From: Aeromonas jandaei
GTDB lineage: Bacteria; Pseudomonadota; Gammaproteobacteria; Enterobacterales; Aeromonadaceae
DNA: 64,000 bases
Assembly (NCBI RefSeq): GCF_037890695.1
Contig: NZ_CP149571.1
Location: forward strand, 2,758,001-2,822,000
Reading direction: 5' to 3'
This document shows positions 20,308 through 29,409 of this stretch, one piece after another (the first letter of the stretch is position 1; every line of letters starts with the position of its first letter). The notes below the pieces were generated by a model. It was not told where the DNA came from. It made no database searches and saw only the letters and a program-made list of their open reading frames with translations. The translations under genes were made by a program, and so were the position numbers.

Positions 20308-21267
20308 TCAATCTTGTTTGGCATAGAGCTCTTTGCGCCGTGCCGGATAGATAAGGGTGGTGAGCAGCTCGGTGCTGACACTGATCAGGATGACGAAACT
20401 GGCGATGACCAGGGTCGCGCCGCGAATGGCGGCATAATCCTGCAGGGCGATGCTGCTGACCAGCCAGCGGCCGATGCCATGCCACTCGAACACCACCTCG
20501 GTGATCATGGCGGAGGTGAGCACGCTGCCCAGTTGCAGACCGAGCAAAGGCAGTACCGGGGGCAGGGCGTTTTTCAGGCCATGGCGCCAGACGATCTGCC
20601 ACTTGGAGAGGCCACGGCTCGCTGCCGCCCTGATGTAGTTCTGCTTCATCACGTCGATGAGCGAGCTGCGCACATGGCGGATCACCTCGGTCGTTGGCAC
20701 CACAGCCAGCACCAGCGAGGGGAGGATGAGGTGGCGCAGGGCATCGTGCAGCGCCGCCTGACGCCAGGGCTCCTGACTCAGCAACACGTCGATGACGGCG
20801 ATCCCGGTAATGGGGGGCACATCATAGAGCAGGCTGATCTGGCCCGACGCCGGCAACCAGCCGAGATCCAGCGAAAATAGCATCACCACCAGCAGCGCCA
20901 GCCAGAACACAGGCACCGCATAGCCGATAAGGCCGGCGGTCATGATGGAGAGATCCAGCGGCTTGCCCTGTGACAGGGCGGCCAGGGTACCGAGCGGGAT
21001 CCCCACCAGCAGCGAGACGGTGAAAGCGGCCAGACAGAGGATCAGGGTCGCCGGGAAGTAGTGGCGAATTTCGTCCAGCACCGGCAGGCCGGAGACGCTG
21101 GAAAGGCCGAGATCGCCGGCCAGAATATGGCGCAGAAAGTCGGGATAGCCGCTCCAGAAACTCAGCTGATGGCCGAGCAGGCGATAGTCCAGCAGGTAGG
21201 CGACAAAGGTCAGGGCCAGCAGGGTAATGAGCAGCAGGTTGATGCGACGCAAGGTGTATAAAAGCAT
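20308..21267 (-). CDS. sapB: Peptide ABC transporter permease SapB
   Basis: Partner permease of SapC, 319 residues (321 in E. coli). It has an N-terminal membrane helix (INLLLITLLALTFVAYLL), several further helices and the EAA-type loop ASRGLSKWQIVWRHGLKNAL that docks on the ATPases. It begins two bases after the sapA stop, so translation is probably coupled. Confidence 0.95.
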   Translation of the reverse strand: MLLYTLRRINLLLITLLALTFVAYLLDYRLLGHQLSFWSGYPDFLRHILAGDLGLSSVSGLPVLDEIRHYFPATLILCLAAFTVSLLVGIPLGTLAALSQGKPLDLSIMTAGLIGYAVPVFWLALLVVMLFSLDLGWLPASGQISLLYDVPPITGIAVIDVLLSQEPWRQAALHDALRHLILPSLVLAVVPTTEVIRHVRSSLIDVMKQNYIRAAASRGLSKWQIVWRHGLKNALPPVLPLLGLQLGSVLTSAMITEVVFEWHGIGRWLVSSIALQDYAAIRGATLVIASFVILISVSTELLTTLIYPARRKELYAKQD

Positions 21268-21269
21268 GC

Positions 21270-22871
21270 TTACTCCCGGTGAGCCTGATTGAAGGAGGTG
21301 CCGCCAAAGGGCATCAGGATCAGCCCCTCGATGTCACTGCGGCTGACCTGGGTGCGCAGGGCATGGGCCAACGGAATGAGGGGCAGCTGCTCGTTGAGCA
21401 GGGTCTGGGCGTAGTAGTAGTTGCGCAGCCGGAAGGCCAGCTGGGGCGTGGTGACCGCATCGTCCAGCAGCTGATCGAAGGCCGGGCTGCACCAGCGGCT
21501 GTAGTTGTTGCCCCGCTCGACCGCCGAGCAGCTCAGCAGCTGGCGGAAGAAGTTGTCAGGGTCGGCGTTGTCGGCAATCCAGCCGGAGAGCAGGCTGTCG
21601 TACTGACCGGCGGCCAGGCGTTTCTCGATGACGGGCCACGCCTGCTGGACGATTTTGAGCTTGATGCCCACCTTGGCCAGATCGCTTCGCATCAGCTGGG
21701 CGGTCTTGAGCGCATCCGGGTTGTAGGGGCGGGCGTCCGGCTGCACCAGTACCTGCATCTCGAATCCCTTCTCGAGCCCTGCTTCCTTGAGCAGCTTGCG
21801 GGCCAGCGCCAGATCTGGCTTGCGCATCGGCAGGCTGGGGTTATAGCCCCACGAGAGCGGTGGCAGCAGGCTGTTGGCCGGCAGACCGGTATCGAAATAG
21901 ACCGCCTGCAACAGGTTGTCGATATTGATGGTGCTGGCGATGGCCTGACGCACCTTGACGTTGTTGAACGGCGGCTTGCGGGTATTGAGGGCCAAAAATG
22001 CCACGTTCATCCCCGATTGAACAGAGAGGCTGAGGTCGGGATGCTGCTTGATCACCGAGAGCTGGCTGGCGGCCGGCGTGCTCATCACGTCACACTCGCC
22101 GGTCAGCAGTTTGGCCAGCCGCTTCGACGAGCGCGGGGTGATGTCATAGACCAGTTGCTCGATCTGGGCAGGGCCGTTCCAGTAGCCGGGATGGCGCAGA
22201 TAGCGGATAAACTCGTTGTGGCGATACTCCTTGAAGCTGAAGGGGCCGGTGCCGATGGGGCGGGTATCGAGCAGCGCCGGGGTTCCCGCCTTGAGCATCT
22301 GCTCGGCGTATTCGGCGGAGAGGATCACCGCATAGTCGCTGGCCAGGGTCGCGAGGAAGGAGGCGTTGGGCTGGTTCAACTCGAACACCACTTGCTGCGG
22401 CCCCTTCTTGTAGACCCGCTTGATCAGCTGATCCTGCCCCAGGCTGTAGAAGAAGGGATAGTCGCCGCCGGAGACGTTGTGATAGGGGTGGTGCTCGTCG
22501 AGTTGACGGGCGTAGGTAAAGACCACGTCATCGGCATTGAGGGTGCGGCTTGGCTTGAACCAGGGGGTGTGGTGGAAACTCACCCCCTTGCGCAGAGTCA
22601 GGGTATAGGTGAGGCCATCCTCGCTCACATGCCAGTTGGTGGCGAGCGCCGGCTCCAGTGCCAGAGTATTGGGGTTGACCTCCAGCAGGCGGTCGTAGAG
22701 CGGACGAGCGCTGGCATCCAGCGTAACCCCGGTGTTGGAGACATGGGGGTTGAAGGAGAGGGGAGAGCCCTCAGCGCAGTAGATGAGTCCGGTCTTGGAA
22801 GCTTCGGATTGCTTGTTGCAGCCGGTGAGCAGAACCAGCAGACCGAGCAGCAAGGGTGTGAGCATTCTCAT
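21270..22871 (-). CDS. sapA: Peptide-binding protein SapA, predicted lipoprotein
   Basis: Solute-binding protein of the Sap transporter, 533 residues, SBP_bac_5 family (NPDNFF-type segment DNADPDNFFRQLLSC; GTGPFSFKEYRHNEFIRY). The N-terminus MRMLTPLLLGLLVLLTGC has a lipobox LTGC, so the mature protein is probably anchored by lipid at Cys18. The E. coli homologue instead has a cleaved signal peptide ending AIAA (from memory). It is first in sapABCDF and 77 bases downstream of pspF on the same strand, so read-through from pspF is possible. Confidence 0.93.
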   Translation of the reverse strand: MRMLTPLLLGLLVLLTGCNKQSEASKTGLIYCAEGSPLSFNPHVSNTGVTLDASARPLYDRLLEVNPNTLALEPALATNWHVSEDGLTYTLTLRKGVSFHHTPWFKPSRTLNADDVVFTYARQLDEHHPYHNVSGGDYPFFYSLGQDQLIKRVYKKGPQQVVFELNQPNASFLATLASDYAVILSAEYAEQMLKAGTPALLDTRPIGTGPFSFKEYRHNEFIRYLRHPGYWNGPAQIEQLVYDITPRSSKRLAKLLTGECDVMSTPAASQLSVIKQHPDLSLSVQSGMNVAFLALNTRKPPFNNVKVRQAIASTINIDNLLQAVYFDTGLPANSLLPPLSWGYNPSLPMRKPDLALARKLLKEAGLEKGFEMQVLVQPDARPYNPDALKTAQLMRSDLAKVGIKLKIVQQAWPVIEKRLAAGQYDSLLSGWIADNADPDNFFRQLLSCSAVERGNNYSRWCSPAFDQLLDDAVTTPQLAFRLRNYYYAQTLLNEQLPLIPLAHALRTQVSRSDIEGLILMPFGGTSFNQAHRE

Positions 22872-22948
22872 TGTTGAACCATGTTTTTGATACGCATCTG
22901 TTTTTATATGAATGCGCCAGCACTGTGCTGGCTTTGTTGGTGCCGGTG

Positions 22949-23989
22949 TCAGTCGGACTCTTTCTGGTCTTGTTCCGTATCGTTGTCGCCATCCTGCAGC
23001 TGATACTTGCGTAGCATGCCACGAAACTGGTGATAGCTTAAGGCCAGCAGTTGGGCGGCTTTGCGCTGATTATACTGGGATTGCTGCATCGCCTGCTTGA
23101 GTAAATTAATCTCGAACTCCGCCACCGCCTGCTTGAGATCGAGCGGCAACGCCCCGGTTGTCGCACCTTGCGGCTCGCTTTTACTCTCCTGACTGCGAGC
23201 GGCTACGGGCCGCCAGGGGGAATCAAACGGATTGATCACCAGCTCGGCCAGCGGCAACTGGGGGTTGCCCTGGCGGTAGATGCTGCGCTCCACCACGTTT
23301 TTCAGCTCCCGCACGTTGCCAGGCCAGGGGTAATCCTGCAGCAGCTGGGTTGCTTTACGCGAGAAACCGGCAAAGAGCGGATAGCCCAGCTCCCGGGTCA
23401 TGCTGTGGGCGAAGTGCTCCGCCAGCATCAGGATATCTTCCCGCCGCTCCCGCAAGGGGGGGAGGGTAATCACATCAAACGCGAGTCGGTCCAGCAGATC
23501 GTGGCGAAACAGCCCCTTGTCGGCCAGTGCCGGGAGATCTTCGTTGGTCGCGCAGACCAGACGCACATCCACCTTGAGGGGCTTGGCCCCGCCCACTCGC
23601 TCGAACTCACCATACTCGATGACCCGCAGCAGCTTCTCCTGTACCCGGGCGCTGGTGGTGGCCAGCTCGTCGAGGAAGAGGGTGCCGCCATCGGCCCGCT
23701 CGAAGCGGCCTTGATGGCGCTTGGCTGCGCCGGTAAAGGCGCCCGCCTCGTGACCGAACAGCTCGGTCTCCAGAAGGCTCTCGCTTAAGGTGGCGCAGTT
23801 GATGGTGACAAAGCTTTGATCCCAGCGCGCCGAGAGATAATGTAGGCGGTGGGCGATGAGCTCCTTGCCCGTACCCCGCTCACCGATGATCAGCACGGGT
23901 TTGCGCAGCGGGGCGAGCCGTGAGGCCTGCTCGATGATCTCGAGGAATGCGTTGGATTCCCCCAGCAGGCTTTCCGTGGCCGTGGTCAT
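22949..23989 (-). CDS. pspF: Phage-shock operon activator PspF
   Basis: Sigma-54 enhancer-binding activator of the psp operon, 346 residues. The AAA+ domain has Walker A GERGTGKE, the GAFTGA loop that contacts sigma-54, Walker B GGTLFLDELA and the arginine-finger region. A C-terminal Fis-type helix-turn-helix (YNQRKAAQLLALSYHQFRGM) ends the protein. As in E. coli it lacks a receiver domain; activity is normally held back by PspA. It is transcribed away from pspA and shares the intergenic control region. Confidence 0.97.
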   Translation of the reverse strand: MTTATESLLGESNAFLEIIEQASRLAPLRKPVLIIGERGTGKELIAHRLHYLSARWDQSFVTINCATLSESLLETELFGHEAGAFTGAAKRHQGRFERADGGTLFLDELATTSARVQEKLLRVIEYGEFERVGGAKPLKVDVRLVCATNEDLPALADKGLFRHDLLDRLAFDVITLPPLRERREDILMLAEHFAHSMTRELGYPLFAGFSRKATQLLQDYPWPGNVRELKNVVERSIYRQGNPQLPLAELVINPFDSPWRPVAARSQESKSEPQGATTGALPLDLKQAVAEFEINLLKQAMQQSQYNQRKAAQLLALSYHQFRGMLRKYQLQDGDNDTEQDQKESD

Positions 23990-24035
23990 AGTGATCCCTG
24001 TTGGTTGTTAAAGCTGGTCAATCTTACCAAAAGTT

Positions 24036-24051
24036 GGTGATTTTTATCACC
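24036..24051. promoter_or_regulatory. Inverted repeat, candidate PspF upstream activating site
   Basis: GGTGAT and ATCACC flank TTTT between pspF and pspA, about 85 bases upstream of the sigma-54 element. Position fits a PspF enhancer that could also autoregulate pspF. The identity is inferred from placement and symmetry. Confidence 0.5.
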
Positions 24052-24095
24052 ACCTGCATGGCATCTATTGAAACGGGGCAAAGCAGCCCCATATA

Positions 24096-24108
24096 AATCA
24101 ACAAGTTA
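24096..24108 (+). promoter_or_regulatory. IHF binding site in psp control region
   Basis: AATCAACAAGTTA matches the IHF core consensus WATCAANNNNTTR at every defined position. It lies between the putative enhancer and the sigma-54 promoter, where IHF bends DNA in the E. coli psp operon. Confidence 0.8.
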
Positions 24109-24123
24109 AATTTCGCTCCAGAT

Positions 24124-24139
24124 TGGCACACAAGTTGCC
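24124..24139 (+). promoter_or_regulatory. Sigma-54 promoter of pspABC
   Basis: TGGCAC, five bases, TTGCC gives the -24/-12 element of sigma-54 promoters (TGGCACNNNNNTTGCW). It lies 46 bases before the pspA start codon and serves pspA-B-C and perhaps ycjX-ycjF. Confidence 0.9.
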
Positions 24140-24185
24140 ATTGTCAATGGAGAAACAACGCCATGCCATTAACAGGAGTGCAATC

Positions 24186-24860
24186 ATGAGTATTTTTTCC
24201 CGTCTGGCCGACATCATCAATTCCAACCTGACGGCCCTGCTCGACAAGGCAGAAGATCCCCAGAAGATGGTGCGCCTGATCATCCAGGAGATGGAGGACG
24301 AGCTGGTCAAGGAGCGCTCCAATCTGGCCCGCTTCCTCGCCAACCAGAAAGAGATTGGCCGTCAGGTCGCCCGTCATCAGGAGCGGGTCGACGAGTGGCA
24401 GGCCAAGGCCGAACTGGCCCTGACCAAGGGGCGTGAAGATCTGGCCCGCGCCGCCCTTATCGAGAAGAAGAAACAGAGCGAGTTGTCAGAGACCCTCTAT
24501 CGCGAGCAGCAGGCGGTCGACAGCGGCATCGAGAAGCTGGGTGAGGAGATCCGCCAGCTGGAAGCCAAGCTGGAAGACGCCCGTGCCCGCCAAAAAGCGA
24601 TGGCCATTCGCAGCGAAGCGGCCAGCAGCCGTCTCAACGTGCAGAGCCAGGTTGCCCGTGGTGACAGTCAGGCGGTGGTGAGCAAGTTTGAGCGGATGGA
24701 GCGTCGCATCGACGAGATGGAAGCGCGCGCCGAGCTGGGTCAGTCCGACAAGGCGCTGGCGCAGCAGTTTGCCGAACTGGAAGTGGACGATCAGATAAGC
24801 CGCGAGCTGGAGGCGATGCGCCAAAAGCTGGGTCAGCGTGACGGCCAGCAGGGAGAGTAA
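24186..24860 (+). CDS. pspA: Phage shock protein PspA
   Basis: Peripheral membrane effector that stabilises damaged inner membrane and inhibits PspF, 224 residues (222 in E. coli). It starts MSIFSRLADIINSNLTALLD, the usual amphipathic N-terminus, and is almost entirely coiled coil (PspA/IM30 family), ending with ELEAMRQKL. ATG 24186 has AACAGGAG upstream and matches the family N-terminus; an upstream in-frame start at 24123 lies inside the sigma-54 promoter and is rejected. It is first in pspABC. Confidence 0.97.
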   Translation: MSIFSRLADIINSNLTALLDKAEDPQKMVRLIIQEMEDELVKERSNLARFLANQKEIGRQVARHQERVDEWQAKAELALTKGREDLARAALIEKKKQSELSETLYREQQAVDSGIEKLGEEIRQLEAKLEDARARQKAMAIRSEAASSRLNVQSQVARGDSQAVVSKFERMERRIDEMEARAELGQSDKALAQQFAELEVDDQISRELEAMRQKLGQRDGQQGE

Positions 24861-24863
24861 GCG

Positions 24864-25100
24864 ATGGAGAGTCTGCTGGGTGTATTGATGGTTCCCATGG
24901 TGGTCTTCATGGTGGTGGTGGCACCCATCTGGCTGGTGCTGCACTACCGGGCCAAGGGGCGCATCGGCGCCGGTCTTGCTGATAGCGAGCGGGAACAGCT
25001 GCAAGGGTTGCTGGCCCGTACCGAAAAGATGCAGGAGCGAGTCGGTGCGCTGGAATCGATCCTTGATGCGGAAGTGCCCGGTTGGAGGAACAAGGTATGA
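24864..25100 (+). CDS. pspB: Phage shock protein PspB
   Basis: Small inner-membrane regulator, 78 residues. It has one N-terminal membrane segment (VLMVPMVVFMVVVAPIWLVL) and a charged coiled-coil tail (EREQLQGLLARTEKMQERVG). With PspC it senses envelope stress and draws PspA away from PspF. It starts three bases after the pspA stop, and its stop overlaps the pspC start. Confidence 0.95.
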   Translation: MESLLGVLMVPMVVFMVVVAPIWLVLHYRAKGRIGAGLADSEREQLQGLLARTEKMQERVGALESILDAEVPGWRNKV

Positions 25101-25501
25101 GCAGTGCAAATCGTGAGGGGCGCAACCTCTATCGCGATCCCCGGCAGGGCAAGATTGCCGGAGTTTGCGCCGGTTTGGCAGAATATTTCGGGGTAGAGAC
25201 CTGGATCGTGCGGCTGCTCGCCATCAGCGGTCTTATCTTCGCCGGGTTCATCACCTTCACCGCTTACATTGCCGCCTGGTTCTTGCTCGACAAAAAGCCG
25301 GTCACCCTCTATTCCCACGAGGATGCCGATTTTGCCGAGGTGCGGATGAAGGCTCGCAGCTGGCAGGCGGGGGTCACCCCCCAGCAGGCGCTGAGCCGTG
25401 TCGCGCAGGAACTGGACGCGCTGGAGCCTCGAGTTCAACGTATCGAGAAGCTGGTGACCTCCCGCGAGTTCACCCTGCAGCGGGAATTTCGCAAGCTGTA
25501 A
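25097..25501 (+). CDS. pspC: Phage shock protein PspC
   Basis: Inner-membrane PspC-domain protein, 134 residues. It has LYRDPRQGKIAGVCAGLAEY followed by a membrane segment (LLAISGLIFAGFITFTAYIAA) and a helical C-terminus. The start at 25097 overlaps the pspB stop (ATGA) and is chosen over a site 15 bases upstream. No pspD or pspE is seen next to it; ycjX follows after a gap of about 170 bases. Confidence 0.95.
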   Translation: MSSANREGRNLYRDPRQGKIAGVCAGLAEYFGVETWIVRLLAISGLIFAGFITFTAYIAAWFLLDKKPVTLYSHEDADFAEVRMKARSWQAGVTPQQALSRVAQELDALEPRVQRIEKLVTSREFTLQREFRKL

Positions 25502-25673
25502 TGCCTGCCGAAAGTGCCTGCAGAAGCTCTTAATGTCGATGGTGGTGCCTTCAGTGATGCCCCATCATCGACGCCACTCAGGCTGATTGACCATCCAGAT
25601 ACGGATAGCCAGTTTGCCTTGTCGCACGGCCAATCACGCCGGATGCAACCACCAAGGGAGAACGGGTCAAGCC

Positions 25674-27080
25674 TTGATACTCAATAAACTGGAACAGAAG
25701 TTGACTCGCCTGCAGAGCAAGGCGAACGACGTGGTGAACCGGGTGCGGGATCGCCATATCCGGCTGGCGGTTACCGGCCTCTCTCGCAGCGGCAAGACGG
25801 CGTTTATCACGGCGCTGGTCAACCAGCTGGAACACGCGGCCATCGATGGCCGCCTGCCCCTGTGGGATGCCCTGCGTCAGGGGCGCATCCTCGGTGCCCG
25901 CCGGGTACCGCAGCAAAATGCCCACATCCCCACCTTTGCCTACGAGCGTGGCCTCGACTCCCTGTTTGGCGATCCGCCGGCCTGGCCAGAACCCACCCGC
26001 GGCGTGGCGGAGGTGCGCCTCGAAATTCGCTATCGCACCCGCCATCCGCTGCGCAAACATCTGGGGGAGATCTCGACCCTCTACGTGGATCTGGTGGATT
26101 ACCCCGGGGAGTGGCTGCTCGACTTGCCGCTCCTTGAGATGAGCTACGAGCAGTGGAGCGAACAGGTGCGCGAGCAGCTGCGCCGCCCCGAGCTGCAGGT
26201 GCTCGCCGCCAGCTGGCTGACCCCCGGGTGGCAGGCAACGCAACCTTTTGCCGAGCGACCGGTGGCTGAGCTGGCCGAGCGCTACACCGCCTATCTGCAC
26301 GCCTGCAAACAGGAGCTGGGGCTGCACCTGATCCAGCCCGGCCGCTTCGTCTTGCCGGGGGAGTATGCCGGTGCCCCCATGCTGCAATTTGTCCCCTGGG
26401 TGTGGGAGATGCCTGCCGGCGAGCCCGCCGATGGCACCCTCTACGCCACCCTCAGGCAACGCTTCGAGCAGTACAAGCAGCATCTGGTGCAGGGTTTTTA
26501 TGAGCAGCACTTTGCCGGCTTCGATCGCCAGATCGTGCTGGTGGACTGCCTGCAGCCCCTCAACGCCGGGGCGGCCAGCTTTGGCGACATGCAGCAGGCC
26601 ATCGCCCGCATCATGGAGAGCTTTGCCTACGGCAAGAGCAACTGGTGGCGGCGACTCTTCTCGCCTCGTATCGACAAGCTGCTGTTTGTGGCGAGCAAGG
26701 CTGATCACGTTACCCCCGAGCAGCATGGGCCCATGGTCTCCCTGCTGCAGCATCTGGTGCGCAGCGGCCGTGGCCAGGCCCGTTTCGAGGGGATCACCAC
26801 CGAGTGTCTGGCGCTCGCCGCCATCAAGGCGACCGAGGTGGGCAAGGGGGTGGCCAATGGCCGCGAGTTCCCCGCCATCCGCGGCACCAGCCTCGCCGGT
26901 GAGCCGCAGCTGCTCTTCCCGGGGGAGGTGCCGCCCCATATTCCGCCTGCGCAGTGGTGGAACAATCAGGGCTTTGATTTTCAGGCGTTTCGCCCCATGC
27001 CCATGAGCCCCCATCAGGCGCTGCCCCATATCCGGCTCGATGCGGCGCTGGAGTTTCTGCTCGGGGATCACCTCGAATAA
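25674..27080 (+). CDS. ycjX: YcjX family P-loop GTPase-like protein
   Basis: About 468 residues, YcjX/DUF463 family, encoded beside psp genes in many proteobacteria and co-induced with them in E. coli. The P-loop is GLSRSGKTAF near residue 30. Other family features include PTRGVAEVRLEIRYR, DLVDYPGEWLLDLPLL and a C-terminal VASKADHVTPEQH resembling a G4-type motif. TTG 25674 gives an N-terminus that aligns with the E. coli protein; another TTG at 25587 would add 29 poorly coding residues. The exact start is uncertain. It is followed closely by ycjF. Confidence 0.9.
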   Translation: MILNKLEQKLTRLQSKANDVVNRVRDRHIRLAVTGLSRSGKTAFITALVNQLEHAAIDGRLPLWDALRQGRILGARRVPQQNAHIPTFAYERGLDSLFGDPPAWPEPTRGVAEVRLEIRYRTRHPLRKHLGEISTLYVDLVDYPGEWLLDLPLLEMSYEQWSEQVREQLRRPELQVLAASWLTPGWQATQPFAERPVAELAERYTAYLHACKQELGLHLIQPGRFVLPGEYAGAPMLQFVPWVWEMPAGEPADGTLYATLRQRFEQYKQHLVQGFYEQHFAGFDRQIVLVDCLQPLNAGAASFGDMQQAIARIMESFAYGKSNWWRRLFSPRIDKLLFVASKADHVTPEQHGPMVSLLQHLVRSGRGQARFEGITTECLALAAIKATEVGKGVANGREFPAIRGTSLAGEPQLLFPGEVPPHIPPAQWWNNQGFDFQAFRPMPMSPHQALPHIRLDAALEFLLGDHLE

Positions 27081-27133
27081 CGGAGTGCGGTCTTGGCACC
27101 TGAGTCGAAGGCTGCACACAGGAGAACAATGCG

Positions 27134-28168
27134 ATGAACGATCAGATAAAAGAGCGGCCACCGCTGCAGGGTAAGGTGATCCTTGAGCCTGCCTTGACGG
27201 CGGCCAGTGACGAGCGCCCGCCCGCGCCGGCCCAGCGGCTGGAGGAGGCGAGTTTCGAGCGCCTCGACGAGCTGGACGATTTCACCGAGGTGGAAAGCGC
27301 CCTCGTCATCAAACCGCGCCGCCGCCATCGGCTGCTGGCGTGGGGGCTGGGGGCGGTCGGTCTGCTCTCGTTGGGCCAGTATGGCGCCTTCCTTTACGAT
27401 CAATTTCTCACCACTCCGCTCTGGGGCAGCGCCTGGCTGGCGGCTTCGGCGCTGGTGGCGGCGGGTACCGCCAGCGTGGTGGGGCGCGAGTGGCTGCGAC
27501 TGCGCACCCTCAAGCGGCGTCAGGATGTGCGCTCGCGGGCAGAAGATCTGCTGGCCCATCAGGGGGTTGGCCAGGGCCAAGCCTTCTGCGAAGGGTTGGC
27601 GGTCAAAAGTGGCGACAAGGGGCGTGAAGGGTATCAGACCTGGCTGGCCCAGCTCGATGAGAGCCACAGCGATCGGGAGGTGCTGACCCTCTATAGCCAG
27701 CTGGTACTCGCCGAGCGCGACAAGCTGGCGCAGGCGCGGGTGGCCAAGTGGTCGGGGGAGGCCGCCGTGCTGGTGGCCCTGAGCCCGCTCGCCACCGTCG
27801 ACATGATGCTGATGCTGTGGCGCAACCTGCGGATGATCGAGGATATCGCCGATGTCTATGCCATCGAGCTTGGCTACTGGAGCCGCATACGCCTCATCCG
27901 TCAGGTGTTTCGCAACATGCTTTACGCCGGTGCCACCGAGCTGGTGACCGAGGTGGGGATGGACTTGCTGGGGGCTGAGCTTACCGCCAAGCTCTCTGCC
28001 CGCGCGGCGCAAGGGGTGGGGGCGGGCCTGCTCACCGCTCGCCTTGGCCTGCGTACCATAGAGGCGTGCCGTCCGCTGCCCTGGTGTGCTGACGAGAAGC
28101 CCAAACTGGGCGAGCTGCGCAAGCGGCTGGTGGGTCAGCTGGCCGGTTATCTCAAGGGGACGAGCTAA
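27134..28168 (+). CDS. ycjF: YcjF (DUF697) inner-membrane protein
   Basis: A 344-residue membrane protein of the YcjF/TIGR01620 family. It has an acidic cytoplasmic N-terminus (FERLDELDDFTEVESALV), two membrane helices (LLAWGLGAVGLLSLGQYGAF and LAASALVAAGTASVVG) and a C-terminal DUF697 region (VALSPLATVDMMLMLWRNLR; LGYWSRIRLIRQVFRNMLYA). It is 53 bases downstream of ycjX, probably in the same transcript. The molecular role is not established; the context is the phage-shock response. Confidence 0.92.
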   Translation: MNDQIKERPPLQGKVILEPALTAASDERPPAPAQRLEEASFERLDELDDFTEVESALVIKPRRRHRLLAWGLGAVGLLSLGQYGAFLYDQFLTTPLWGSAWLAASALVAAGTASVVGREWLRLRTLKRRQDVRSRAEDLLAHQGVGQGQAFCEGLAVKSGDKGREGYQTWLAQLDESHSDREVLTLYSQLVLAERDKLAQARVAKWSGEAAVLVALSPLATVDMMLMLWRNLRMIEDIADVYAIELGYWSRIRLIRQVFRNMLYAGATELVTEVGMDLLGAELTAKLSARAAQGVGAGLLTARLGLRTIEACRPLPWCADEKPKLGELRKRLVGQLAGYLKGTS

Positions 28169-28428
28169 CCCCGGATCGGGGCCGGGGGTTGGCGCATCCT
28201 GATGGGGGCAGGGCATGCCGAGGATCTACATTGTTTTACTAGCGAAACGCTCATCCACTTTTTCAGATGTTTTTTGCAACAATCCGCGCCGTGTAGATGG
28301 GCTATCACGGCCTAAACCGGGCAACGGGCTTGCTCCGCTTTTATCCCGTTTCTTTCAGGGATGAGGCTTACAAGGGGTACCAAGGGTTTGGCTCACTCTG
28401 AATGAGTCAGCTCGCCATCAGGCGTGAA

Positions 28429-28446
28429 TGTCACATTTTATTTACA
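28429..28446 (+). promoter_or_regulatory. TyrR box upstream of phhA
   Basis: TGTCAC, ATTTTA, TTTACA fits the TyrR consensus TGTAAAN6TTTACA with two mismatches. The regulator gene tyrR lies just downstream of phhAB, which supports the call. Confidence 0.75.
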
Positions 28447-28455
28447 TCTCTCGCC

Positions 28456-28487
28456 AGCAGCCGACCACCGGGTCGGCTGCTTTTTTT
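28456..28487 (+). terminator. Intrinsic terminator in the phhA leader
   Basis: Perfect 11-bp stem AGCAGCCGACC / GGTCGGCTGCT with loop ACCG, followed directly by seven or more T. It ends 75 bases before the phhA start codon, so it terminates either an upstream or leader transcript. Confidence 0.88.
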
Positions 28488-28498
28488 GTTGCCGGTTC

Positions 28499-28517
28499 GT
28501 TACAGTGATCCTGTAAC
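28499..28517. promoter_or_regulatory. Inverted repeat before phhA
   Basis: GTTACAG and CTGTAAC separated by TGATC form a 19-base dyad 45 bases upstream of the phhA start codon. It may be an operator; no specific regulator can be assigned. Confidence 0.4.
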
Positions 28518-28561
28518 CCAATGGCAAGGCGCCCCACCCGGCGCAGAGGATGGAACCGCTT

Positions 28562-29356
28562 ATGGCAACCCTTTATACCGCTCACCAGCCGGATGCCCGG
28601 GGGATGATCCACTACTCGGCTGAAGAGCACGGCACCTGGCAGATCCTGATCGAACGCCAGCTGGCGGCGCTTGCAGGCAAAGCGTGTGACGAGTATCTGG
28701 CGGGCCTTGAAAGACTGACGTTGCCGCGAGATCGCATCCCCCAGCTGGCGGAGCTCAACGAGGTATTGCTGGCGACCACCGGCTGGTCGGTGGCGGCTGT
28801 GCCGGCGCTTATCTCGTTTGACCGCTTCTTTGCCCTGCTGGCCAACCGCCAGTTCCCGGTCGCCACCTTTATCCGGCGCCGCGACGAGCTCGACTACCTG
28901 CAGGAGCCCGATATCTTTCACGAGATCTTCGGCCACTGCGCCATGCTGACCAACCCTGCTTTTGCCCACTTTACCCACCTCTATGGCCAGCTTGGCCAGC
29001 AGGCGAGCAAGGAGGAGCGGGTCTTTCTGGCCCGCCTCTACTGGTTTACCGTGGAGTTTGGCCTCCTGGCCACGGCGGACGGACTGCGTATCTATGGCGG
29101 CGGCATTCTCTCCTCCATCGGCGAGACGGCCTATGCCCTTTCCGGCAAGCCGCTGCTGCAACCCTTCGATCTGCTGGAGGTGCTGCGCACCCCCTATCGC
29201 ATCGACATCATGCAGCCCACCTATTTTGTGCTGCCCGAGCTCGATGCCCTCTACCGGCTGGGGGAGGCGGAGATCATGAACGGGGTGGCGCAGGCACGCC
29301 AGCTTGGCCTGCATACGCCGCGCTTTGAGCCGGTTGCAGGCAAGCAGGCGAGTTGA
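28562..29356 (+). CDS. phhA: Phenylalanine 4-monooxygenase PhhA
   Basis: Converts phenylalanine to tyrosine using tetrahydropterin, O2 and non-haem iron. The 264-residue protein has the bacterial single-domain layout. Iron ligands are visible as H120 and H125 in [13 protein letters not shown] and E165 in [13 protein letters not shown] 28562 is favoured because GGAA lies seven bases upstream; ATG 28550 would add four residues. phhB follows 53 bases downstream and recycles the pterin cofactor. Control by TyrR is likely from the upstream box. Confidence 0.96.
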   Translation: MATLYTAHQPDARGMIHYSAEEHGTWQILIERQLAALAGKACDEYLAGLERLTLPRDRIPQLAELNEVLLATTGWSVAAVPALISFDRFFALLANRQFPVATFIRRRDELDYLQEPDIFHEIFGHCAMLTNPAFAHFTHLYGQLGQQASKEERVFLARLYWFTVEFGLLATADGLRIYGGGILSSIGETAYALSGKPLLQPFDLLEVLRTPYRIDIMQPTYFVLPELDALYRLGEAEIMNGVAQARQLGLHTPRFEPVAGKQAS

Positions 29357-29409
29357 GTTATCCGTTATTTCACATCAGATATTGCACATTCAGAACAGAG
29401 GAGAGACCC

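Larger units (their letters stand above)
28169..28561. other. ycjF-phhA intergenic region with regulatory signals
   Basis: No protein gene recognised in 393 bases. It begins with a GC hairpin after ycjF (CCCCGG near 28169). It then holds a TyrR box (28429-28446), a strong intrinsic terminator (28456-28487) and an inverted repeat (28499-28517) just before phhA. The terminator lies upstream of phhA, so either phhA has a leader that can be attenuated or a short RNA ends here. Confidence 0.6.
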
